Assembly (NCBI RefSeq): GCF_046774425.1
Contig: NZ_CP177248.1
Coordinates: 930,001 to 994,000 of the forward strand
Direction of reading: 5' to 3'
DNA length: 64,000 bases
From: Malacoplasma muris
GTDB taxonomy: Bacteria > Bacillota_I > Bacilli_A > Mycoplasmatales > Mycoplasmoidaceae
The notes under the pieces are model-generated. The model did not search any database. It was given only the letters and a program-made list of their open reading frames with translations, and was not told where the DNA came from. Shown one piece after another: positions 23,928 to 36,341 of the stretch. Numbering within the stretch: position 1 is the first letter of the stretch; each line of letters opens with the position of its first letter. A program made the position numbers and the translations under genes.

Positions 23928-26540
23928 CTATTTTTTATCATCTAGAATACTGTAATTAAATAATTGATCATCTGATAAATTACTACTATTTTTACCTAAC
24001 TGTTCCTTTTCTTCTTTATGAGCTTTAAATTCCTGCTCATAAAATCAACCAAAATCATCTTCAGATTCAACTGCATTATTTAGATTTGACTCTTTTAAAT
24101 CATCTAAATCAATTTTTAAATCATTTAAATTAAATTTAAATTCATCTGCTAAAGGTATTTTTTCATCTAATTTAACAGATTCATAATTTTCTTCAAGCTT
24201 AGTTAGAATATCTTTTATTCTATTTTTGAAAAAATCACTCACTTCTTCTTTATTATCATCAATAAAAATTGGGTTAGTAATGACTGGAGTATTATTAGTA
24301 TTGTTTGCTGCAGAGATTAAATTTAATTTTTTAATTTCCTCTCTTACTAAACTTGCAGTTATTTGTTTTACTTTTTCATAAACTTCATTTTCATATACTT
24401 GTTCAGGAGAACTATTTATCACAAGATCTTTACCATAAATCTCAAAAACTTTTTCTTTTAAATAATCAATGTCTGCCTTTTGAGCATTAATCTTATCAAT
24501 TGCTATTTCAAATGAGTTTTCTTTATCTTTTTTGAAACCTTCAATTTCTTCTACTTGTTTTAAAATTAATTTTTCAAGATTTTCTAAAATTCTATTATTT
24601 TCAAATAAAGCTTCATAATTTTGAAGAATTTCTTTCTTTTGATCTTCATATTGTTTATCACGTTCATTTAATTCATGATAAATTGCATTTAATGATTCAT
24701 TTTTAATTTTCTGTCTAATATCTTTTGAATCAATAATTTCCTTTTTTAAATTATCTTGAATATCTTCATCTAAATATCTTTTTACACTATTTAAAATTTT
24801 ATTTTCTATAACACTCATTGATTCTTTTAAATCATCTAATTGTTCATTAACAACATAAATTAATTTATCATTAATGATATCTTCCAACTCTTTAGAAGCA
24901 AAAACCATTTCAATAATTTCGCTTTTTTGTAAAAAGTCTTCTTTAGAATCCAATTTTGTTTCAAGTTCTATAAATTTATTTGAATTATAACAATTAGTGT
25001 TATGGAAATCATCTCTTAATTTTGTAAATCTATCATTCAATTCTAATTTAATATCATTAGAAACATAGTTAACTTCTGAAGAAATAATATTTTTAAATTT
25101 ATCAGAATTAATTGTGTATGTTAGCATTTCTAACTTATCTGATTCATCTAATTTTCTGTCCAATTTTTCATCAATAATAGTTTGTTGGATTTTCTTTTCT
25201 AATGAGTAATTGAATATATCACTATCCATAACTTCATCAATAACTCTTTCTCTTGTTATTATTTGTTTTGGATCAAATAAATTTCTTTCAACTAAAGCTT
25301 CTTCAACAATATTTTTTGAAATAGTTTTAACCTCATCGATCATTGTTTCAGTTAAATTATTTTTTACATAATCATTAGGATTAAAAGAATTTGATAAATC
25401 TTCTACTAAAGAAAGTCTTTCATTGATTTTTTCAATAGAATTTTTTAAGTTATTTGATTCAATTGAAATTTCATTAATATATTTTTCATTATCAGTTGTT
25501 TTACGTGCAATTTCTTCATTATATAAATATTTTTCATCAACTAAATTTTCATTTTTATGACTTAAATCTATTAACAAGTTTTCAAGATTAGTTAACAATT
25601 GATTGTTATCCAATCATGTCGAATATATTTTATTTATTTCATTTTCTAAATTAGAATATTGTTCTTTTACAACATTAACATCAAGTGATAATCTGTGTGC
25701 ATTATCAATAGTTTGTTCCAAAATAGTTTTATTTGAATACTCACTTGCCAAAATATAATCATTAATACTTTTTTTGATGATTTCTATTTCTTTATTTAAT
25801 TTTTCTTGAACATTAACTAATTCATTTTGTTTATTTTTTAATTGATCTAATTCTTCAGAATTAACATTCATAGTTTTGTTAGATTTGTTATCTAAATCTG
25901 AATCATCAATTTCAAAATCTTCTAAAGATATTTCATTATCAACTTTAACTTCATTCAAAACATCATTATCATCAAATTGAATTGGCTGAATAACAATTTC
26001 TTGATCATTTCTATCAATTTCTTTTAATTGAACATTATCTGTTTTTGATATTTTAGTACCATTTATTACTTCAGACAATTGGTTAATCATTGCACCAAAA
26101 GCCTCTTTTAAACTATCATTGTTTTCTACCAATGTTTTTTTAATACTAGAAATTACATCATTATTATTTTCATTTAAAGGGGCATCAAAAGAGTTATTGT
26201 CATTATGACCATATTTCAATTGTTTTAGTTCATTATCAAAGTCAATTAATTTTGATTCTATTCTAGACAAGATGTTTTTACTTTCTTCTCAAGTATCATT
26301 GCTTCTTTTAATCTCTTCTACATTTTTAAGAGTTCCTTCTTCTAATTTTTCCAAAGTAGAAGCAAAAGGATTATTGGCATCACTTGCCAACTCCAATTTA
26401 TCTTGTGCTAAATATTTCTGTGCTAAGTGTTTAGCTTCTTCACGAATCAATAAATCTGTTTCTGCTCTATTTTCAAAATCAAGATTAGAATCAAAAATTA
26501 TATCATCAATATAGCTATTTTTTTTATGCTTAATTGACAT
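23928..26540 (-). CDS. Coiled-coil protein of the 18-kb array (gene 5 of 6), 870 aa
   Basis: An acidic, almost entirely helical protein without membrane segments. The N terminus is basic (MSIKHKKNSYIDD) and is followed by EEAKHLAQKYLAQDKLEL. Long coiled coils interrupted by Asn/Asp-rich linkers make up the rest. The array signature appears near residues 646-681 (ILENLEKLILKQVEEIEGF). The end is short and polar (KAHKEEKEQLGKN). The second ATG is taken as the start because AAGGGG lies 7 nt before it. Several UGA Trp codons lie inside. It is separated from its neighbours by 42 nt and 24 nt. No enzymatic motif is seen, and the function is unknown. Confidence 0.8.
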
Positions 26541-26582
26541 AATAAACCCCTTCATTTATCATTTTTTATTTTTCAATTTTCA

Positions 26583-29500
26583 CTATCTTTCCACTATTTC
26601 TTTTAAATTATTATTTTTTTTATAGAAAAGACTTATTTCAGATTTTCTTCTTTCAAGTTCATCTATGAAAAATAAAACATTATCATTTATTAATTTTAAT
26701 GGAGAATCACTGTTTTTATTCATTTTTTGTAATTTAGAATCATCAGATAATCATTTTTCTTTTAATTCATTTATTTCAGTAATAATTTTGTTTAAATCAA
26801 CTATCAAGTTTTCTTTAAGAGTATCAAATTTTTCTTCAATAACTCTTATTGTATCTTTGCCAACTATATCCTTGAATTTTCCTGAATACATATTATCAGT
26901 TTCAAGACTTATAAATTCATCACTAGAAGTTGGATTACCAAGTTTATCAACATAATTTAATTTATCAATCATTTCATTATATAAACTATGTTTTTCCTCT
27001 TGGAATGAATTCAACTGTAACATTAACATCTCTATATAATTGTCTAATGAATCCAATTGATCAAAAATTTCTTTTTCATTCAATTCTCTTAGTTTATTTA
27101 CTTCTTTTTCAAGTTTATTTAATTTATCTTTATATCCTTGAATTTCTGTATTTTTTAAATTAAGAATATAATCTTTAAAATTTTCTTTTTGTTTATCATA
27201 TTCTTCTTGGATTAACCCTTTTTGCTTATCAAATTTATCAACTATTTGTTTATAAACATAGTTTTCAGAAACTAATGATGTGATACCATTTAATAATTCT
27301 TTATTCTTGTTTTCTAATGCATCAAATGCTCTTTCAAGATTTTCTTCTAAAATTGAAATTTTTGAAATAATCTCATTTATAGTTTTAATATCTTCTTCAT
27401 TAAAATCATCAACTAAATTTTGATCATCATGATTTTTATTTGAATAAGAATCTAATATTTTAGCTTGCAAATTAATAAACTTAGAATTTAATAAATCAAT
27501 CTCATTATTAAATGTAGTTTTTAATTTATTCACAAGTTTATCAAAAATAGCATTAGATTTAATATCTACTAAAATATCTGAATCATAATCATTATTAGAA
27601 CTTAAATTATTATTTAACTTATATTTTTTAATTAAATTTTCCTTATCATTAAATAAATTACTTAATGCTTTTTTGTTTTTATCAATTAAATCTGAAATAA
27701 TTTCTAATTTTTTCTTATTTGCCAAAATTAAATCTTTATGTCTATTTTCAGCATCCATATCTTGTATTTGTAATGAAGCATCTAATTTATGCTTTAGTAA
27801 AGATAAATCTCATTCAATGCTAAATAAGTTAAATTTTAATGAATCTAGTTTATCTTGAATTTCTCCTAGTTTTTGAGATTCAGAAGTTGATAATTCAAAA
27901 TGAATATTATTAATTTCAGAAGTAATAAATTCAACTTTCTTAATTAAAAAATCAATATTAGAAAAGTTTTGAAAAACATCAACAGAAAATAATTCTGAAA
28001 TGCTATTTTTATCTTGGAAAAAGCCCATATTATTATGAAGATAATTTGATAATTCATCTATCTTCTCATTCATTTGAACAAGTTCATTATAATCATCACT
28101 TTTATAAATACTTGTTATATTGTCTGGAGTAGAAAGATTTCTTTTTAAACATTCTTGAACTTTTGATGCAACCACCTGTGACAATTGATCAATTTCATTA
28201 GAATTGAATTTTAAATCATTTGGACTAGCATTACCAACTCATGACATAACTTCATTTTTTTCTTGAATCAAAGTTTCAATTTCTCTCTCTTGCATATCTA
28301 TCAAAGATGCAAGTTTTTCTAACTTTAAATTTAATGATTGTAATTTTGAAAACTCACTCTCAGAAAGTTCATTTTCTCTTTTAACATAATTCTCTTCAAT
28401 CATTTGTTTTAACTCATTATAATTTTCTTTATCTTTCAATAAAGTGTTTGTTAAAACTTCTTCATATTTTTTAAAATTATCAAATAATTTTGCTTCCACA
28501 TTTTCATATTCATCATCTAAACTTAAAACTTTTTCAGATATTAATTTAGTAATGTAATCAACACTATCAATTTTATTAGATAATTCAATAAATTCATGTT
28601 TATTTCTATCAATAATTTCTTCAGTTAAATCATTTAATTTTCTTTCAATATGACCAATTTTGTTGTTTAATTCTTCAGCATTAATTCCATTATTTATTAG
28701 TTCTGAAATTTTATTATTTAACTCAACACTAAATATATCTCTTAATTCAGATTTTAAATTATCACCTAAACCATACTTACTAGAATATTTAATTGAATCA
28801 ATATCACTAATAATTGAATCTAATTTTGAATTAATTTCACTATCATTAAAAATTGAATCTTTTGTTGAATTTAATCTATTAATTATTTCATTAAAACTTT
28901 CATTAAAGTTTTGTTTAATATAATCATAATTTTGTATCAACTTTTGTTCAACTGAATTTATATTATTCATCATTTCATTTAACGATTTATTATCATTATA
29001 ATTAGATGCATTGTTCATCAATGATGCAGCCATATTGCTATTAATAGCATCTAATTGAGAAACAAATGTTTGTTCAAGCCCATTAATTTTATCTTCAAGA
29101 CTTTTTACAATTGAAGTTACATTATCTTCTATTTCCATAAATGATGATTGTGTTACATCATCATTTTTTGTAGTTTTTGACAACATTTCATGAATTGTAT
29201 CAAATGCTTCATTTTTATCATTTAGTAGCTCTTCTAATTCTTGATTTTGTCTCATAATCAAGTGTTCAAGTTGTAATAATTTTTCACTATTAATTAAAGA
29301 TCTATTTAAAGCAACTTCATCATTTGTGCTTTTATTATCATCTTGAATTTTATTTAATAAACTAATAATATATTTTTTTTCATTTTCATTACTTTTAATA
29401 ATACTTGTAATCTGTTGTTTTGTTTCTAGGAAAAATTCATTTTTTTCATAATTTATAGAATTTACAAGTTGTGCTAATTTATCATACAATCTATCAGAAT

Positions 29501-31445
29501 TTTCTTGTTCAATGTTTAATTTATTAGCATTACTTTCATTAATAACATCAACTAAAGAAGTAAATTTATTTTCAAGTTCTGAAATTCTTGAATTAATAAT
29601 TTCACTAGTTTTATTTTGTATATCATTCTTATTCTCTTTAAAAGCAGAAGTTAAAGACTCAATTTTATCTTCAAGAGGACCATATTGTTGAATCAAAGAT
29701 GATTTATTACTTTCTAATAAATTAGATAATTCATTCTTAATGTCATTACCTAATCCAAATTGATGAGTACCATGTTTAATATCTCTTACATTATTTAATA
29801 ATTCATCCAATTTAGTTCCAGTATCTCTATTAGAATTCAATCAATTAATAATTTCATTAAAACTATCTGAAAAATTCATTTTAATTGTTTCATAATTTTG
29901 CAATAATCTATTTTCTACATCACTAATATTGTCAATTAAATCATTTCTATCAGAATTTTCACGTGAATTCATAGACTCTAATTTATCAACAAATGATTGT
30001 TCAAGATTGCTAATTTTTTCATCAAAATTATAAATTATACGTTCTATATTAGATTCAATATGCGACAATAATTCTTCTGGATCATTTTTTCCTTGAGGGT
30101 TATTTAAAATATCTTCAAGAACATCAAATGCATCATTTTTTTCTTTTAATAATTCTTCAATTTCATCATTTTGTCTCATTATTAATGATTCAAGTTGAAC
30201 TAATTTATTGCTATTTACTAAACTTCTATTGTATGCTTCAGCATCACTTGCTGAAATTGTTTCAGATTGTATTTTTTGCAATAATTCAATAATTGTTTTC
30301 TTTTCATTTTCATTATTTTTTACAATATCAACAATTTGCTTTTGAGCTTGCATTATAAAGTCATTTTTTTCTGTTTTTATTGAATCAACAAAATTAGATA
30401 ATTTTTCAAAAATCTTATTTGAATTTTCTTGTTCTAAATAAAGTTTATTTTCATTTTGTTCTACAAGAGAATTAATCATTTTATTAAATTTTTCTTCAAG
30501 ATCATTAATTTTTTTGTCAATTATTTCTGTAGTTTTATTTTCAAAATTATTATTTTTAGTTGCTAAATTATCAACTGAATCAATTAATTTTAAAATTTTA
30601 TCTTCTAATGAAGAATATTTATCATCATTTATTGCAAAAGATTGTTTTGAAGTTGGTGAATCATCCAAATTGATTTTTTGATTTTCTCCATTAATAGATG
30701 AAATTTTTTCATGTAAAAATTTATTAAACATAATATAGTTTTTAAATTCTTCTTTTAATTCCTCAATACTATCATCAATTAAATTCAAAATATTCTCTTT
30801 AAATTTAATTAAGTCACTAGAATTTTTATTATTTAAACTAGAGTATTTTGAAGAATAATAATTCAAATCCAATTTAAAATCTTTATTAATGTAATCAAGT
30901 TTATTAATTACAGAAGTTGTGACAACTTCATGAGTAACATCATTTGGATTCAAATCATAAATGATTTCATCAATAAATCTTGCTTTGTTTTTTTGAATGT
31001 CTCTAATTTCTTTAATTTGCTCTTCAAAAAGATTTTCAATATCTTGTGTATAACTTTTATCAAGAGAAGAAGGACTAGAATTTAGTGTTGAAGTATCAAG
31101 ATTACTTGAAGAAGAAAATTCATAATTTACATAATTTTCGAACTTAGAAGCAACTTTTAATTTATTTAAGTCTTTTTCATCATAAAATTCTACAAATTTA
31201 TTCAATAAATGTTGAAATTTATTTTTTCCAGAAAGAGATGATAGTTTTTCATATATTCTTTCTTTTGTATTATTTATTTTAATAGACAACTGTCTATTTT
31301 CTTCTTCTAAGCTAGTTTGAGAATTATTTTTTTGTTGAGAATGAAAATTGTTAGAATTATCAATATCATTATAATCTGAAACAATATTTTGTAATTCTTG
31401 CTTTAATTCTTCAATATTTAGTTTATTATTAAATTTATTTTTCAT
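26583..31445 (-). CDS. Giant coiled-coil protein of the array (gene 4 of 6), 1620 aa
   Basis: The largest protein of the window. It has no signal peptide or membrane helix and is predicted to be an extended coiled coil for nearly its full length, which would be a rod of the order of 200 nm if uninterrupted. An internal tandem duplication of about 310 codons occupies residues 276-910: both copies share LEDKI, KTTEII/KTSEII, the NRSLVNS/NRSLINS lead-in, the signature with LIMRQN, and YGLGDNLKSEL/FGLGNDIKNEL. The array signature appears four times (near residues 408, 715, 1037 and 1239). UGA Trp codons at NEIINW and MSWVGNASPN join the segments. A strong AGGAG precedes the ATG. Its start follows the preceding gene's stop by 9 nt. 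Confidence 0.82.
28720..29686 (-). repeat. Tandem duplication in the giant coiled-coil gene, copy 2
   Basis: Second copy of a unit of about 320 codons. Matching landmarks (the KTSEII, LIMRQN and SFNEIIN codons) lie 924, 924 and 966 nt from those of copy 1, all multiples of three, so the frame is kept. The 42-nt change reflects an Asn/Ser-rich insertion of about 14 codons (around NASNYNDNKSLNEMM). Boundaries are approximate. Confidence 0.8.
29687..30618 (-). repeat. Tandem duplication in the giant coiled-coil gene, copy 1
   Basis: First (upstream in the mRNA) copy of the internal repeat, beginning near YSSLEDKILKL. Similarity to copy 2 is clear at protein level but diverged in DNA, so the duplication is old and kept under selection as protein. 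Confidence 0.8.
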
Positions 31446-31454
31446 AATTTTCTC

Positions 31455-33248
31455 CTATATCTTCTCAACAAATGTTTCAAATTGATCCATCTCATATAAA
31501 TCAACTAATTTCTCTAAATTACTTAACTTTTGAAAAATATTTTTTAATTTATTGTTCTTATTAATTAACTCATTTGAATCATATAAATCTTGATGATTAA
31601 ATTCACTTAATGATGAACCACTTTCCTTTAATTTATTATAAATGTCAACTTCAGTCTCTAAATTATCAAAAACAACTTTTTGATAATTTATTAATAATTT
31701 TATTGAATTTAATAAATCAACAAAATCAAATCAATATTGAGATTGTGAAAGATCATCCTCTAATTCATATAAAATATTAGAAACATTAATTGATGACATT
31801 TCACTATTTAATAGTGCTATGAAATTATTAATTCTATTTATTAAATCATTAATTATATTAAAGAAACTATTTACATTAAATGATTTATCATTAATAGTAA
31901 TAACTTTATTATTTAAAATATTTCTTTCAGAAATAATTTCATTTACAAACTCATCAAATTTATCTGTTGAATAAGTAATGAATTGTTTAAAATCATTTAA
32001 TGTATTTAGTTTGCTTAATCTACTAAACAAATCATGATCATCATTAACTTCGCTTCCAAAAGTTAAATTTACATATTCATCCACATTAATTAAATCATTT
32101 TTTAATTCCTCAATATTAGAAGAAGGATTAATAAAATCACTTGTACTAGGAGATATTAATGCAGTCACTTCTGAAGAAAATAATGGTTCTATTTGATCTA
32201 ATTTATTAATAATTTGTGTATATCTATCTTTCAAATTTTTTAATAAGTCAATAATTGTTTTATTATAAATTTCTTTAGCTTTTATTTTTAATTTATCATA
32301 ATTATTTATTTCATTACTAACTTTATCTAAACTATCTGTTGTAAATTTATTGTTAATTAATTCTATTTTTAAATCATTAAATTTTTGATCAATTGCCTCT
32401 AATAAAGAACTATTTGTAATATTAGAATCATTATAGATATCTTGAGAAAATTGATCATAAATACTATTTTCATTTCTAATATTATTTATTTTATTAGCAA
32501 GTGAATCAATAGCTTCATCCTTTTCATTCTCTAAACTTGTGTATTCCTCTTGTTCTTTTAATAAAAGATTTTCAAGTTCATTAAGCTTAGAAGAATTTTT
32601 TAGTCAAGCATCATATGATTTACTAATTTCCTCTTCCTTTTCATTGTTTATATAAATTAATTCATTTAATTTAGATTTACACTCTTTGTTTTCCAATAAT
32701 AATTGATCTATTTGGTGTTTCAAAAATGCAATTTCATCTTTATAGATAGCTTCATCTTTTATATCAATATTTTTTGATGAAGTTAAATTTTTTATTTGAT
32801 TCTCTAATGAATTAATTTTATCTATTATCAAATTTGTTGAGTCATTAAAATCATTTGATTTTTGATCATAATTTTGTTCCATATTATTTATCAAATCAAG
32901 TGATGCACTAATTTGATTTTTAATTTCATCAAAAGATTGATTATTAATATTTAAAGAATTAATTTTTTCAATATTTTTTATTTTTGTAGCAATATTATTT
33001 TTTAAAATTCTAATTTTATCTTGAACTTCCAAGTTTTCATTTATTTTATTCAAAAATAAATCTGATTCTATATCACTTAAATCACTATGACTGTAACCAA
33101 AAACTCTATCAATATTATCAATAGATGTTTCATTTAACTCTACTAATAAATTTTGATACTTATTTTTTAACTCAACTAATCTGTTAGAAATTCTTTTTTT
33201 ATTATAAGAAACATCTAAAGATTGATCTATTATTTTTTCCTCTTTCAT
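31455..33248 (-). CDS. Coiled-coil protein of the array (gene 3 of 6), 597 aa
   Basis: The shortest member. It is helical and acidic with no membrane segment. A first coiled-coil region covers residues 10-210 (RLVELKNKYQNLLVELNE, then HQIDQLLLENKECKSKLNEL). The array signature follows at 216-249 (AWLKNSSKLNELENLLLKEQ), with the Trp encoded by UGA. The second half is less regular, with Ile/Asn-rich helices (SFFNIINDLINRINNF) and a C-terminal LSNLEKLVDLYEMDQF. GGAG lies 7 nt before the ATG. It sits between two larger array genes with gaps of 29 nt and 9 nt. Function is unknown. Confidence 0.8.
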
Positions 33249-33277
33249 AGTGACTCCGTATAGTTAAAAATTTATTT

Positions 33278-36200
33278 TTATATTCTATCTCCTGCATTTA
33301 AAAATTTATTTAATGAATCATTTTCTAAATTAGATATTTCATTATCTATTTGTATTAATAATCTTTCAAAATTTTTCAAACGCTCTGTATTTTCTAGAAG
33401 TTCTTTTGGAACATTATATTGTTTATCTTTAATTTCCTTAACAATAATTTTTTCTTTTATAATTGGTTCCTTATTTTCTAATTCTTTTAATAAAAGATTG
33501 TATTGTTCTTGTAAATTAATTAATTTTGTTTTTAATTCTGCATTTTCTAAAGATTCATCAATATTAAAATCTTTTTCAATACTTAATTCATTTCTATCAT
33601 TAGCAACTTCATCAGGTAAAATTTTATCTGTTTTTTCTTGATTCAAATCTTCAACAATTTTTTCTTTATTTTCCTGATCAGACTTAACTCTATCATAATA
33701 GTTAACATCTAAATAATCTTTATTCTTAATATTAGATTCAAATTCATTTGTATAACCATTTGACTCAAAAGATTGTTCAACAGGAATAAAATCAAATTCT
33801 TCTGATTTTGTTTCATCAATTCCACTATTATATTGGATAACACCTTTTTTATCGTCAATTTCATTATTCATAAATGGATCAAAATTCTTTATGTCAACTT
33901 GGTCTTTATTGTCCTCATTAGAAATAAAATCTGTTGGATAGTCATCTGGTGATGAAAAAACATGATTTTCACTTACTTGGGAATTCAAATTATTTAATGA
34001 TAATGAATTATTATTATTTGCCAAAACATCTAAAGCTTTATTTGCCAATAATTCATTAACACGTTTATCAACTAATAATTCAATATTTTCCCTTGCTAAA
34101 GATTCATTATATTCATTGTATTCCTGATATTGTTGGTTTTCTGGATAATATTCTTCTTGATAATACTGGTTATTTGCATCTATTGTTTCTTGAACTTTAC
34201 TTTCAAGAGCTGCAATCAATTCATCTTTTTCAACATTAAGTTTTTCAAATTCTTCAACTTGACTATTTAATAACTCTTCAACTTGCTTCATCTTATTTGT
34301 GTTATATGCAAATTTTTGGAAAGAATCATCAAGCTCAGTTGTCATCTCATAGTTTTCTCTTTTAATCTTAATGTTTTCACTTTTCAACACATTAACTTGA
34401 TTTTCCAACCTAACAATTTCTGACCTTATATCATTATATATATCAGAGTTCTTGATAATATAATCCAACTCTTCTTGACTCATTTCTCCAACATTATAAT
34501 CATCTGAATAATAATTTGCTACATCTTTATTTTCAAATGCACTAAGTCTATCCATTGTATCATTTAACATTTGTTCTAATGATTTTAATTTCTGAGAAAC
34601 TTCATTATCCATTATTTCATTTTTTACATATTCATATCCTAAAGAATCATTAATACTTTCTATAGTTTCTTTACTATTTCTATCTAGAGTTTGAATTTGA
34701 ATTAGTTTTTCTTCTAATAGCTTAACTTTATTTTCAAATCTGTCTATTTTATCTTGGAAATCTTTTATTTCATTTGTATGATTTGATTGTTTATCAAATT
34801 CATATGACAAAATATCCTTATTTGTATTAATACCTTCAATATTTTCTTTAACTTTATTCTCTAATAAATCCAGTTCTTCCTTATATCTACTTATCATTGC
34901 AGATAACTTAATTTCAACAATTTTATTTGTCTCTTTTTCAACTAAATCTTGAAGTGATTTTGCTTCAATGTCCTTTTCAAAAGCACTTACAGTATATTCA
35001 CTTTTAATTTCATTAAGTCTAATAAATTCTTCTAATTCTTCTTGTCTATTAATCAACTCTTCATTTTGAGATAGAATTATATTTAAATTAGATATTGTAT
35101 CTTTTAATTTTTTTTCAAGAGTATCAATAATTATATTTTTTTGTCCATCTAAGTCACTAATATCAATTGATTGTTGACCTAGTAAAATTTCAAGATCTTG
35201 TAATTTTTTATTACTTGAAACTCATGCTATATATGATTCATTTAATTCTTTTTCTCTTTCAAGTCTATCATTTTTTAAATCACTAATAGTTGAAATATAT
35301 TCATCCATCTTATCTCTATAAGTCTTATTCTCTTCTTTTAAGTTTTTAATATCTTTTGAAAGGTTTTCAATATTAGCTTCAAGACTTTTTACTAAAGTTT
35401 GACTTATATCTTCAAGATTTTTAATGTCATGATTTTTATAATCTGGAATTTTTGTTAATTCAATTTTTGAAATCATATCATTAATAGCAACATCTAACAT
35501 GTCAAATGAATGCTTATTAACCAAATCTGAGTCCATTATTTCAGGATGTTCATTTTTAATTTTTGACAATAATGTATCATTAGTATCACTTACTAACTGA
35601 TTTGAAACTTTTAATTTGTTAATTTCATTCATTAATTTGTTTTCAATTTCTAACAACTGATCACTAATTGAATGACCTTCCATTTTTTCAAATTCATCTT
35701 TAATAGAGATTTTAGTTTCAAGTTCATTCTTATTTTTTTTGTATTCATTAAATTCTTGAACTTCATCAAAATACATGTCATCAAAAATTGATAATTCTCT
35801 AGGTGATGGATCATTTAAACTTTCAATTAAAACGCCCTGTCTTAAATCTTTAATTTCATTTCTAGATTTTTTTCCAAATTCTTTGTTCACATCTTTTTCA
35901 GGAACATTATCTAATGTTCCATAAATAGCATTATCACTTGGTACATTTGAATAATTTTTAATATTTTGTGCTTTTGATAAATCTTCTGTTAAAACTCTTG
36001 TTTTTAAATTTAATTGATCAATTGTTTTTTGTAATTGTTTTTCAATTTCTTTATGTTTTTCAGCATCAAAGGACTGCAATGAATTAATAAAATTTTGAAT
36101 AAGTATTTCTAATTGAGAGACAGCAAAATTTATAGCATTATCTAAAGCAGATTGTTTGGCTTTAGCTAAACTAATAATATTATCATCTTTAGTAGTTTTG

Positions 36201-36307
36201 ATTATGTCATCAATTATTGAAGAAATTGTAAAATAGTTATTTTCTATTACAACTTTTTTTCTAATAATTAATTGTAGTATTTCTTTTTTACTAGATGAAC
36301 TACTCAT
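33278..36307 (-). CDS. Coiled-coil protein of the array (gene 2 of 6), 1009 aa
   Basis: A long helical, acidic protein with no membrane segment. The array signature is present three times: near residues 362-391 (AWVSSNKKLQDLEILLGQQ), 667-700 (KMKQVEELLNSQVEEFEKL) and at the very C terminus, 969-1002 (RLKNFERLLIQIDNEISNL). Between the second and third is a Tyr/Gln-rich, non-helical linker (NNQYYQEEYYPENQQYQEYN) and an acidic, disordered region with KNFDPFMNNE. Thus coiled-coil blocks alternate with flexible linkers. The ATG has GGGAG about 7 nt upstream. A UGA Trp at the first signature joins the two parts of the gene. Function is unknown. Confidence 0.8.
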
Positions 36308-36341
36308 ATGTCTCTCCCAATGTTATTATCTTTATATTTAA

